Source of the DNA: Bolinopsis microptera
Taxonomy: Eukaryota; Ctenophora; Tentaculata; Lobata; Bolinopsidae
Assembly: GCF_026151205.1 (NCBI RefSeq)
Contig: NC_087078.1
Location: forward strand, 9,440,675 to 9,504,674
Direction of reading: 5' to 3'
DNA length: 64,000 bases
The first letter of the stretch is position 1; each line of letters begins with the position of its first letter. A program made the translations under genes and the position numbers. Below are positions 37,501-49,384 of the stretch, in pieces. The notes under the pieces were generated by a model, which did not search any database, was not told the origin of the DNA, and was given only the letters and a program-made list of their open reading frames with translations.

Positions 37501-40500
37501 GGGGGGGGGGGGGGGCCAATGGCATAAAATGGCATAAAATGGAGACTTTTTCTATGGAGAAAATGGAAAAACCCATGAGTAATTCTCCATTTTCTCCATT
37601 TTATGCCATGAATTTTGTCTTCGAAATTTCATTTAACACCTAAATTGGACATCCTAACATGTTTATTGACGCCTTACTAGGGGCGTAACAAGCTTATGAA
37701 AGCTCATAATAGGAGGGTTAATTTTTTAAGTCAAAATTTTTCAAAGTTTTTCCGAAAAACACTTTTCTCCACGTTTCATGCTACCCTGTTCATTATTTGC
37801 CGAAAATATTTGTTCGGTTTTTCGAAGTTCACAACTTCCCCTCGATACACAATTTTGGACTCGAGGTAATGCGATCTCGGAAGGCAGACCTCCCCTTTGA
37901 AACACGAGCTCGGAATCGGGAGCTCTCGATACGGGAGGTACGTATCGAAAATGACTCGGACCGAACATTTTCTAAGTTAACATTTTTCAAAGTTTTTCTG
38001 AAAACCACTTTTCTCCATGTTTCATGATACCCTGTTCATTTTTGGCCGAAAATATCTTTTTTTAAAATAATTTTTCTCGAAATTCTAGATTTTTCAGGTT
38101 TTCAATGGCATAAAATGGCATAAAATGGCATAAAATGGAGACTATTTCTATGGAGAAAATGGAAAAACCTATGAGTAATTCTCCATTTTCTCCATTTATG
38201 CCATTGGCCCCCCCCCCCCCCCGCTAGAACAGTTTGCTCCATTGAATATCTTACCTCAGCTAGAACAGTCTGCTCCATTGAATATCTTACCTCAGCTAGA
38301 ACAGTTTGCTCTATTACCACCGCAACATTCCATTAAATATCTTACCTCAGCTAGAACAGTCTGCTCCATTAAATATATTACCTCAGCTAGAACAGTTTGC
38401 TCCATTAAATATCTTACCTCAGCTAGAACAGTCTGCTCCATTAAATATCTTACCTCAGCTAGAACAGTTTGCTCCATTAAATATCTTACCTCAGCTAGAA
38501 CAGTCTGCTCCATTAAATATCGTACCTCAGCTAGAACAGTCTGCTCCATTAAATATCTTACCTCAGCTAGAACAGTTTGCTCCATTAAATATCGTACCTC
38601 AGCTAGAACAGTCTGCTCCATTAAATATCGTACCTCAGCTAGAACAGTCTGCTCCATTAAATATCTTACCTCAGCTAGAACAGTTTGCTCCATTAAATAT
38701 CGTACCTCAGCTAGAACAGTCTGCTCCATTAAATATCTTACCTCAGCTAGAACAGTCTGCTCCATTAAATATCTTACCTCAGCTAGAACAGTTTGCTCCA
38801 TTGAATATCTTACCTCAGCTAGAACAGTTTGCTCCATTAAATATCTCACCTCAGCTAGAACAGTTTGCTCCATTAAATATCTTACCTCAGCTAGAACAGT
38901 ATGCTCCATTAAATATCGTACCTCAGCTAGAACAGTCTGCTCCATTAAATATCTCACCTCAGCTAGAACAGTTTGCTCCATTAAATATCGTACCTCAGCT
39001 AGAACAGTTTGCTCCATTAAATATCTTACCTCAGCTAGAACAGTTTGCTCCATTAAATATCTCACCTCAGCTAGAACAGTTTGCTCCATTAAATATCGTA
39101 CCTCAGCTAGAACAGTCTGCTCCATTAAATATCTTACCTCAGCTAGAACAGTTTGCTCCATTAAATATCGTACCTCAGCTAGAACAGTCTGCTCCATTAA
39201 ATATCTTACCTCAGCTAGAACAGTTTGCTCCATTAAATATCTCACCTCAGCTAGAACAGTTTGCTCCATTAAATATCGTACCTCAGCTAGAACAGTCTGC
39301 TCCATTAAATATCTTACCTCAGCTAGAACAGTTTGCTCCATTAAATATCGTACCTCAGCTAGAACAGTCTGCTCCATTAAATATCGTACCTCAGCTAGAA
39401 CAGTCTGCTCCATTAAATATCTCACCTCAGCTAGAACAGTCTGCTCCATTAAATATCTTACCTCAGCTAGAACAGTTTGCTCCATTAAATATTTTACCTC
39501 AGCTAGAACAGTATGCTCTAAATATCTTACCTCAGCTAGAACAGTTTGCTCCATTAAATATCTTACCTCAGCTAGAACAGTCTGCTCCATTAAATATCTT
39601 ACCTCAGCTAGAACAGTTTGCTCCATTGAATATCTTACCTCAGCTAGAACAGTTTGCTCCATTAAATATCTTACCTCAGCTAGAACAGTTTGCTCCATTA
39701 AATATCTCACCTCAGCTAGAACAGTCTGCTCCATTAAATATCTTACCTCAGCTAGAACAGTTTGCAACATTAAATATCTTACCTCAGCTAGAACAGTTTG
39801 CTCCATTGAATATTTTACCTCAGCTAGAACAGTATGCTCTAAATATCTTACCTCAGCTAGAACAGTCTGCTCCATTAAATATCTTACCTCAGCTAGAACG
39901 GGGGGGGGGGGGGGGGGGGGGGGGGGGCCAATGGCATAAAAATGGCATAAAATGGAGACTTTTTCTATGGAGAAAATGGAAAAAACCCATGAGTAATTCT
40001 CCATTTTCTCCATTTTATGCCATGAATTTTGTCTTCGAAATTTCATTTAACACCTAAATTGGACATCCTAACATGTTTATTGACGCTTACTAGGGGCGTA
40101 ACAAGCTTATGAAAGCTCATAATAGGAGGGTTAATTTTTTAAGTCAAAATTTTTCAAAGTTTTTCCGAAAAACACTTTTCTCCACGTTTCATGCTACCTT
40201 GTTCATTATAAGCCGAAAATATTTTTTCGGTCAAAATTTTTCAAATTTTTTCTGAAAACCGCTTTTCTCCACGTTTCATGCTACCCTGTTCATTATTTGC
40301 CGAAAATATTTGTTCGGTTTTTCGAAGTTCACACCTTCCCCTCGATACACAATTTTGGACTCGAGGTAATGCGATCTCGGAAGGCAGACCTCCCCTTTGA
40401 AACACGAGCTCGGAATCGGGAGCTCTCGATACGGGAGGTACGTATCGAAAATGACTCGGACCGAACATTTTCTAAGTTAACATTTTTCAAAGTTTTTCTG

Positions 40501-43500
40501 AAAACCACTTTTCTCCATGTTTCATGATACCCTGTTCATTTTTGGCCGAAAATATCTTTTTTTTAAATAATTTTTCTCGAAATTCTAGATTTTTCAGGTT
40601 TTCAATGGCATAAAATGGCATAAAATGGCATAAAATGGAGACTATTTCTATGGAGAAAATGGAAAAACCTATGAGTAATTCTCCATTTTCTCCATTTATG
40701 CCATTGGCCCCCCCCCCCCGCTAGAACAGTTTGCTCCATTGAATATCTTACCTCAGCTAGAACAGTCTGCTCCATTGAATATCTTACCTCAGCTAGAACA
40801 GTCTGCTCCATTAAATATCGTACCTCAGCTAGAACAGTCTGCTCCATTAAATATCTTACCTCAGCTAGAACAGTTTGCTCCATTAAATATCGTACCTCAG
40901 CTAGAACAGTCTGCTCCATTAAATATCTTACCTCAGCTAGAACAGTCTGCTCCATTAAATATCTTACCTCAGCTAGAACAGTTTGCTCCATTGAATATCT
41001 TACCTCAGCTAGAACAGTTTGCTCCATTAAATATCTCACCTCAGCTAGAACAGTTTGCTCCATTAAATATCTTACCTCAGCTAGAACAGTATGCTCCATT
41101 AAATATCGTACCTCAGCTAGAACAGTCTGCTCCATTAAATATCTCACCTCAGCTAGAACAGTTTGCTCCATTAAATATCGTACCTCAGCTAGAACAGTTT
41201 GCTCCATTAAATATCTTACCTCAGCTAGAACAGTTTGCTCCATTAAATATCTCACCTCAGCTAGAACAGTTTGCTCCATTAAATATCGTACCTCAGCTAG
41301 AACAGTCTGCTCCATTAAATATCTTACCTCAGCTAGAACAGTTTGCTCCATTAAATATCGTACCTCAGCTAGAACAGTCTGCTCCATTAAATATCTTACC
41401 TCAGCTAGAACAGTTTGCTCCATTAAATATCTCACCTCAGCTAGAACAGTTTGCTCCATTAAATATCGTACCTCAGCTAGAACAGTCTGCTCCATTAAAT
41501 ATCTTACCTCAGCTAGAACAGTTTGCTCCATTAAATATCGTACCTCAGCTAGAACAGTCTGCTCCATTAAATATCGTACCTCAGCTAGAACAGTCTGCTC
41601 CATTAAATATCTCACCTCAGCTAGAACAGTCTGCTCCATTAAATATCTTACCTCAGCTAGAACAGTTTGCTCCATTAAATATTTTACCTCAGCTAGAACA
41701 GTATGCTCTAAATATCTTACCTCAGCTAGAACAGTTTGCTCCATTAAATATCTTACCTCAGCTAGAACAGTCTGCTCCATTAAATATCTTACCTCAGCTA
41801 GAACAGTTTGCTCCATTGAATATCTTACCTCAGCTAGAACAGTTTGCTCCATTAAATATCTTACCTCAGCTAGAACAGTTTGCTCCATTAAATATCTCAC
41901 CTCAGCTAGAACAGTCTGCTCCATTAAATATCTTACCTCAGCTTGAACAGTTTGCAACATTAAATATCTTACCTCAGCTAGAACAGTTTGCTCCATTGAA
42001 TATTTTACCTCAGCTAGAACAGTATGCTCTAAATATCTTACCTCAGCTAGAACAGTCTGCTCCATTAAATATCTTACCTCAGCTAGAACGGGGGGGGGGG
42101 GGGGGGGGCCAATGGCATAAAATGGCATAAAATGGAGACTTTTTCTATGGAGAAAATGGAAAAACCCATGAGTAATTCTCCATTTTCTCCATTTTATGCC
42201 ATGAATTTTGTCTTCGAAATTTCATTTAACACCTAAATTGGACATCCTAACATGTTTATTGACGCTTACTAGGGGCGTAACAAGCTTATGAAAGCTCATA
42301 ATAGGAGGGTTAATTTTTAAGTCAAAATTTTTCAAAGTTTTTCCGAAAAACACTTTTCTCCACGTTTCATGCTACCTTGTTCATTATAAGCCGAAAATAT
42401 TTTTTCGGTCAAAATTTTTCAAATTTTTTCTGAAAACCGCTTTTCTCCACGTTTCATGCTACCCTGTTCATTATTTGCCGAAAATATTTTTTCGGTTTTT
42501 CGAAGTTCACACCTTCCCCTCGATACACAATTTTGGACTCGAGGTAATGCGATCTCGGAAGGCAGGCCTCCCCTTTGAAACACGAGCTCGGAATCGGGAG
42601 CTCTCGATACGGGAGGTACGTATCGAAAATGACTCGGACCGAACATTTTCTAAGTTAACATTTTTCAAAGTTTTTCTGAAAACCACTTTTCTCCATGTTT
42701 CATGATAACCTGTTCATTTTTGGCCGAAAATATCTTTTTTTAAAATAATTTTTCTCGAAATTCTAGATTTTTCAGGTTTTCAATGGCATAAAATGGCATA
42801 AAATGGCATAAAATGGAGACTATTTCTATGGAGAAAATGGAAAAACCTATGAGTAATTCTCCATTTTCTCCATTTATGCCATTGGCCCCCCCCCCCCCCC
42901 GCTAGAACAGTTTGCTCCATTGAATATCTTACCTCAGCTAGAACAGTCTGCTCCATTGAATATCTTACCTCAGCTAGAACAGTTTGCTCTATTACCACCG
43001 CAACATTCCATTAAATATCTTACCTCAGCTAGAACAGTCTGCTCCATTAAATATCTTACCTCAGCTAGAACAGTTTGCTCCATTAAATATCTTACCTCAG
43101 CTAGAACAGTCTGCTCCATTAAATATCTTAACTCAGCTAGAACAGTTTGCTCCATTAAATATCTTACCTCAGCTAGAACAGTCTGCTCTATTAAATATCT
43201 TACCTCAGCTAGAACAGTTTGCTCCATTGAATATTTTACCTCAGCTAGAACAGTATGCTCTAAATATCTTACCTCAGCTAGAACAGTTTGCTCCATTAAA
43301 TATCTTACCTCAGCTAGAACAGTTTGCTCCATTAAATATCTTACCTCAGCTAGAACAGTCTGCTCGTTGGCATCTCGTCTGACCCTTACGTCGAGGGTTC
43401 CCGCTAAAACACCCCAAGTTAACGTCCAGAAGTGCTCGTTCCTGTAAAAAGCAGTGATGTTCACATCTTCTAGCTTAGATATGTGAAATAAATCAAAATA

Positions 43501-46500
43501 TTTGTATGTTTATGTCACCAAATAAATGATAGACGAACAACACATTCATGATTGTAATTTCTTTAGTTTGGGGATATTCTTGTAGGTAAAAAGACACAGG
43601 AAACGGTCCAATTTCTTCAAATTTTCTTAAATTCAGCTACCTATACCCTTCTGTCGTAAGAGTTATAATACGGAGTTTTTTTTCGTGCTTGTCCATATGA
43701 TGACCGCTACAACAATTTAATATATTTTGATATCTATACAAAATTTGGGAAAAATAACCTTATTTTTTGTGTGCATGGAATGACCGAGCAAATGACATGT
43801 AATTTAGTATCTACAAGTATTATTCGACTGAATCGGCAAGATCAGATTTAGACAATTCGTAAAAAAATCATTAGGAATTTGCTGTTTGTAGTAAATGGGA
43901 ATATAAAGTACTAGTGGACTATACTACAAATTGTAGAACTGCGAAAAATATAATATTAAAAACTTCTGAAACGCTAAATGGAAGGGCTAGACACTAGTGA
44001 CCTCTGTCGTCAGCATCAATATTTTCAGGGGCGCACTAAAATTTTGGTTTTGCTTCGGTGCCTCGCCGATTTAATCGACCATTATCCCTTTTTGGATATA
44101 ATCTAGGAGTTATTTCGCCATCCAGCGCAAAAAAGGAGCAACGACTAACTTTGCCTAGTTCTGACCTAAAATGAAGAGCTATTATTTACTGGTCACTTTT
44201 AGTAAAAAATAAGGCTGTGAGACTGACTAATTCTTTGTTAGTGATATGCTAAATGATTTTATGTTTTATAATTTGGATTTATTAGTCGAGAACTGGATAA
44301 TTATCTTGTCCATCATCACTTTAAAACTCAACCGTTCGCCATTGCGATCACTTTGATATCTCTCGAATATTTGAAAAGCACGTTTTGAGTGCACGAAATA
44401 TATCATGATGCTTTTAATCACGACTATCTTCATAACTGGAATCTCCGCTTTTGACCAAACAGGTAGGCTGGTTTCGTACTATTGCATAATGCAGAATGCC
44501 TTTTCATTCTAAACTAATTAATATTAAATCGTTAATATATTAATATGAATCAGCACGAAAGATTTTTGAGACTTTCAGGTCAAATAGCATTTCCTTTGAC
44601 AATTTGAACACCTAGGCTGGAAAGCAGTACGAACTGGCGGTAGCATAAACTATGACCTGGAGGAGACACCACTAGAGATAAAATCAGACACCAACCTAGG
44701 GAGGAAACTCGACATTCTCTTCTATTCTAACGATCAATGGGCAGGAGGAATCTCAATTATTTCCCAATCCACTCCAAGATACTATCTCTACTACTGCGGC
44801 GGGTCATATTATGAAACCTCCTCAGCAAGCCTGCCATCTGCCACTATCGAGATATGGAGGATCACACTAACCAAGACCTCTGGTGTCCGAGTTGTGGTAC
44901 AGTGTAACGAAGTGGAAGTGGTCAACATCCTGATGTCGATCTCTACGTGTAGCGGTGCCTATTCGCGTGTTAGCTGGAGCAAAGACGTAGATCAGATACT
45001 GTTCACTATCAGGGACACCGGTTCACATTTCTACAGAAAAAGGATACCAGGTACGGTAATTTGAAGTTAGAAAAATAAAGTATGACAAATGAAAATCATT
45101 ATGAGCTGTCAATAAATTACGTAGTTGTTAAAGAGTGTGTAACGTGTATTCAAATTAAATTTATGATTCAAGTTAAATCAAAGTTTGTAGAGACTGAACG
45201 AGGTTGGGAAGTTTCAAAACTGGGATATGGGTGGGGTGATTAGTGCAATCTCTATTTATAACACAATTTTTATTCGACTGTTATTATTAACCAAGATATC
45301 TATTAACCAAGGTATAGGTATACTATACTACCGCCATGTTCCCATCTATCTGGATATTGGACAATATCAGAAAGATTAAAACGGGGGGGGGGGGGGGGGG
45401 GGGGAGATTTCCTCTAGGCTCCGTGTGTATTAAAGGACTTCTGTAAGACCTTTTGTTGAGAGGGATAATTTAATTTAATTGAATACTTGTCCTCCAGCAT
45501 TCTTTGTTAAACAAATCACTAGTACCATGTTAACGCACAACATAATTCTCCCGAGTAAAATATGCTCGCACAAAACTTGGTTACCATGAATATGGAGCAT
45601 AGTACTCAGCCTCCTAAGGGCCAATATGAATAACCGGCATGGAATCAAGTCACGTGGGTAGTCATGGGGTTTTATTGGCTAGATATTCTGAATAATTCAA
45701 GTGCGCGATAGACAACTTTACCCTGTCACAATTTATATCGAAAAAATCTACCACTTAAAATATCCTTGACGCCACCAATTGCTCATCTAAATTTGACATA
45801 TTTAATTAACAAAACATGTAAAGTCTTACTCCCCAGACGCTGGATTATCGCGTATTTAAGAGACACCGTATGATGGGTCCACTGCCCGTTACTCACTTTG
45901 ACTAAATTTCTGCTAATTCTCAGTTGTTTTTACCATTGTAACCCCTGTTTTACGCTAGTCATCGTTATTTTTAAGGTTTAGACACTGTCCAATGGATCGA
46001 CAGGTATGGTCTGTTAACTGTTTTATTTCCAAATACCCTTTACTTTTGTGATACAAAAACAGTATTCACTAAGACAACACTCTAAATTCTAATCTCTAAT
46101 AAATTCTGGACCTACGTAAAATACAAATCCAAGTCACCCAGATCTCTGAAAATACAATTTAAATCGTTGCCGAAGAGTCAAGCTGATCAAGCTGACCCCT
46201 TTAACGATTATTTTGTTCAAAGCCCAATTTTTGTTATGGATTAGTTTTTTAAAGTTTTTTAATGTATGTATCAGCACACAAAATGGCTATAACGTGGTTT
46301 TAACCTCATTTTGTGACGTTATCAAATGAAGATTCTAACCTGAACTCCAGTACTCCGTCAAGGGTTGCAGCCTCCCTCAAGCACTTGTCAAGAGAGGATA
46401 TCATGTGACCGGGGGTGGTCTGGAGCAGCACTTTGCTTGTATACACTGACAGATAATATCTATAAGATTTAGAGAATTAATGGGATAATTGAGATTCTGA

Positions 46501-46597
46501 TAATGAATAGTTCAATTATCATATTCATTTAAGAATGAGGTCTAGGAGAATTCAAACTACAAAATAGATCGACTAACGTACACATAATATATATAAA

Positions 46598-46676
<79 letters not shown>

Positions 46677-48397
46677 GGCAGACAGGCAGGCAGGCAGACA
46701 GACAGACAGACAGACAGACCGACAGACAGACAGACAGACAGATACCTGTCATTGGCAGTAAGGTAGCGATGGTAATAAAGCTGATAAGGATAGCTATAAG
46801 AGGATCTGCTCCTGGCAGATCATATGAAGTAACTAGGTAGTATGAAGCTGCAACCCCCAGAGAGGATAAACCTGAAACGGGAGGAGAGTTAAAAAGTTAG
46901 AGCGTCCATTTCTATCATGAATATCATAGATCATTTGCCGGTAAATAAAAATAAAAACAAAACAAAACTTACATGTTACAAGAGCTAACGGGTTGAGAGG
47001 TTTACCAGGCAGAAACAATCCTGCCAGAAGAGGCACATACCCGAACAAGCTGCTACCTAATCGGAAAACAAGCTTAAAGTGGCAAATCAGTAGTCACGTG
47101 ACATTTGGAGTTAATAAAATACCAGTTCTAAATAGTGAGAGGTGAAATGATACCATCGAGTGTTTTTTTCCATAAAAAATACTTAACTTAAATCAATATC
47201 CATACTTCATTCATTTTATCTTGTCACGAAGGCGGATTCCGTCGTAAAATAAAAAAGATTGAATTGCAAGAAGTTCCGAGTTTAGTTACCTAAATCGTTG
47301 ACTGAGTCCTGTACCCAGTTGCTGGGAGAGGAGCGAGCTAGGTGCTCGTAAGCTGGGTTCTTCACCAGAAAAGTAGCTCCGAAATGTAGTCCAAGACCTG
47401 GTATTGAGTATATTGATTAGTAGGGGGAGGCAGGACATATTATTTGCTTTGACACGTGATGATTGGTAAAATGCGACCATTTAAGTAAAGCGTAGTTTGC
47501 TGAAATCTGTTCAAACACTTGCTTAGTGTTTAGTGCTTATTTCATTAATAAATATAACTTCCAACTTTGACTCAAAAACAGCGCATAAAATCTCACAAAC
47601 CAAACACAGTAGCCGGGAGCATGGAATCAGGTCTGAAGTCCAGTCCCTCGAGGAGATGATGCACAGCTTCCTTTATGATAAAGAAGGAAATGAACTGGGT
47701 GAGTAGAGTAGCGGAGAACACAGCCAGAACCTCTACTCTGGAGTAACCGTATGTGAAGGTCAGGGAGGGAGCCTGTTTCTCTGACCATCTGAACAATAAA
47801 TAATTCAATATTCTCCTCACATAATGTTGCAGGTTGAGCTTCAACCCGCTAATTTGTTTCAATTTCTTTCCTAGCCCCAACCCTCTGATGTTTCGATCAA
47901 TTTTCAAAAATTTGTATTACAGCTATCAAAAATATCCAGTATTGGACTCTACCTGCAGCCGATAGGATTAAAGAAAGTAATTACCTGAAGATGAGAGCGG
48001 ATACGAGATTAGCAAAGTCAAATAGGGTGAGAAAGGTGAGGGCCCGCAAAGCTAGACTGTTTGTAGAGTAAACCCAGTAAAACATGAATAGTATACCTGG
48101 AGAATTAGAGTTATTAGAAATGTAATAAAATAAGCAAATATTTTCTATTATATAGGTGAATACTGAATAATTATATAACATTGACTTAACTTAGCATTAT
48201 GAATGGCCACCGAAAAATCATTTTACTGCTCTTTGACTGCAACTAAAATAAGTCGGATTTAGTTCCTTAATCCAAGTAAAATATCATTTTCAAAAATTCA
48301 GGTTCAACTGACCTAAGAATGTTCCAGATATGGCATAAATACATCTCCGAGATTGAGGGTCACCGGAGAGCGATCTCAACTCCTTTAGCAAACCCAT
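31557..48397 (-). CDS. SLC30A6: ZnT6-like cation-efflux transporter (SLC30A6 family), nine coding exons
   Basis: CDS is complement of 48313-48397, 47985-48096, 47601-47788, 47290-47397, 46973-47056, 46746-46871, 46340-46445, 43345-43441 and 31557-31760. All junctions are GT-AG with matching phases; total 1110 nt, 369 aa. ZnT6 pairs with ZnT5 to load zinc in the secretory pathway and itself lacks the zinc-binding residues. Seen: TM segments (FMFYWVYSTNSLALRAL, VEVLAVFSATLL), VLLQTTPGH, TLDGVLEFR and NEHFWTLTWGVLAG, RRDANEQTVLAE then VTHRLSQHVTLLNVQVIKE. All align with vertebrate ZnT6 in order. TM2 reads FDFANLV, without the HxxxD of active ZnTs. The penultimate intron is 11.6 kb and consists largely of a splice-donor repeat array. 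Start 48397 follows an acceptor-like TTATTAG, so a 5' UTR exon is likely. Confidence 0.93.
37490..38222. mobile_element. G-capped insertion in the array (copy 1, 733 bp), TSD GCTAGAAC
   Basis: 26 G at the left, ~15 C at the right, GCTAGAAC at 37482-37489 and 38223-38230. End sequences CCAATGGCATAAAATGG and the internal ~240 bp unit match the 12594-15996 element. It has about 80 bp less than the next two copies (one fewer partial repeat of the CCACGTTTCATGCTACC block). Confidence 0.9.
39900..40719. mobile_element. G-capped insertion in the array (copy 2, 820 bp), TSD GCTAGAAC
   Basis: 28 G left, 12 C right; the same GCTAGAAC at 39892-39899 and 40720-40727. The array immediately to its left is nearly identical to that left of copies 1 and 3 (including the rare TTTGCAACATT variant), so the copies arose by duplication of array plus element. 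Confidence 0.9.
42090..42900. mobile_element. G-capped insertion in the array (copy 3, 811 bp), TSD GCTAGAAC
   Basis: 19 G left, ~15 C right; GCTAGAAC at 42082-42089 and 42901-42908. Same internal sequence as copy 2. Homopolymer lengths differ between copies, as expected for unstable G-runs. Confidence 0.9.
44405..45064 (+). CDS. Small secreted protein, two exons, nested in a ZnT6-gene intron
   Basis: Exons 44405-44462 (donor G|GTAGG) and 44616-45064 (acceptor CACCTAG), phase 1, 168 aa. AATAAA at 45074-45079 lies directly after the TGA, supporting the 3' end. The N-terminus is a signal peptide (MMLLITTIFITGISAFDQ). The mature part is Tyr/Ser-rich with three Cys (YYCGG, VQCNEV, STCSG) and beta-rich blocks (LDILFYSND, YYLYYCGG, IEIWRITLTK). 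I do not recognise the family. It runs opposite to the host gene, within its intron 43442-46339. A GT at 45051 could allow a further exon. Confidence 0.65.
45383..45404. repeat. Isolated poly-G run (22 G)
   Basis: Flanked by TTAAAAC and AGATTTCC with no partner C-run nearby. It could be a remnant end of a G-capped element or an independent homopolymer. 45080-46339 otherwise holds no gene I can see. Confidence 0.9.
46601..46743. repeat. (GACA)n microsatellite abutting a splice donor
   Basis: About 35 tetranucleotides with a few GGCA variants. On the minus strand it starts at the fourth base of the intron following exon 46746-46871 (donor CAG|GTATCTGTCTG), so the repeat forms the donor's downstream context. 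Confidence 0.95.
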
Positions 48398-49384
48398 ATC
48401 TTCAGCAACACCTCCGAAGTTCTAATAACACCAAACTTTGAGTAAGTTAGTTTGCAGTTATAAGTAATTACTCGGTTGTAATCAATTATTTAATTGATTA
48501 ATTAATTGCTCTGCCACAGATGAGATGTTAAGGTAATGTTGTGATGTAGCTCCTTGATAGAGTAGAGTTCTTTCTCGCATGCTAAAAAAAGAATAGTTTC
48601 GTTAAAATTTATTTTAAAGATCGGTCCCGTTATTTGAAAAGCAAACCAAATATCAATTATATAAGATACCTTTGTAGCTTTGTAGGTAAACACAAACTAA
48701 ATATATATTATATATGTGGTAATAAGAATCTAAATAAAACAAAAAAGTTTTTGTTATAGATTTTAGCTAATTCGATTTATTTGATGAAGTATAATAAAAC
48801 AGTTCATTCAAAATGTGTACTGGTCTATATAATAATAGTCCAGCACAATAACTTTCTGATATATCATATCGCTACATTTATACCGGCGGAACCGTAAAGC
48901 GGTAAACAACGATGACAAATTATTATTTGCGTATACTAAACTAATACTTAATTGTGATTACTTAATATAATCATGAGCTTAACTTTTGTATTATATGCTT
49001 AATTAATATCGACTTTCTTTGTTTAATACAAGCACATTACACAAATCAAGTCGATATTAATTAAGTTAGATATAACAAATATAATAATAATATATAATAA
49101 TATAAGATATAACAAATTATCTAGTACACTCTCTGAATGATGGACGATATACAAATTTGATATCGAACGGTCAATACAAAACAAAGACACGACCCAAAGC
49201 AAAAAAAAACTGTCCAAACAAAACACTCTCTCTACATACTCCGGAGAGATCGATTAATCATCAAAAGATTTTCCACGTTTTAAAAACGATGTTGGGTTGA
49301 TAACACAGAAAGTGCTGTCATGTTTTTATTACGCCACTGAAAATTTAATTTATAGAAAAGTTCTATGGTAGCCAATAGAAGGTT
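48398..49384. other. AT-rich DNA upstream of the ZnT6-like gene
   Basis: Would contain its promoter and any 5' UTR exon. Long A/T stretches and dinucleotide runs; no coding exon or RNA gene recognised. Confidence 0.45.

Larger units (their letters stand above)
31930..43364. repeat. 36 bp minisatellite: exon end plus 5' splice site, ~250 copies
   Basis: Four blocks (31930-37489, 38223-39899, 40720-42089, 42901-43364; ~9.07 kb) of a 36 bp unit, with some 33 bp units. On the minus strand each unit is the last 21 nt of the ZnT6-like exon (encoding EQTVLAE) followed by GTAAGATATTTAATG, the first 15 nt of the intron. Variants mainly change the donor (GTAAGA, GTGAGA, GTACGA), keeping GT. A few units carry a longer intron piece with TTGCGGTGGTAATAG. 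Long ORFs on both strands result from unit length divisible by 3. Three G-capped insertions interrupt it. Confidence 0.95.

Noticed and set aside
31930-43364. CRISPR array
   Set aside because: Units are contiguous with no unique spacers, and the genome is animal.
45383-45404. Another G-capped insertion
   Set aside because: No matching C-run or 8 bp duplication found, so kept only as a homopolymer.
47286-47480. 64-codon minus ORF (MVAFYQSS...)
   Set aside because: Wrong frame over a ZnT6-like exon (47290-47397), whose phase-consistent frame reads GLHFGATFLVKNPAYEHL.
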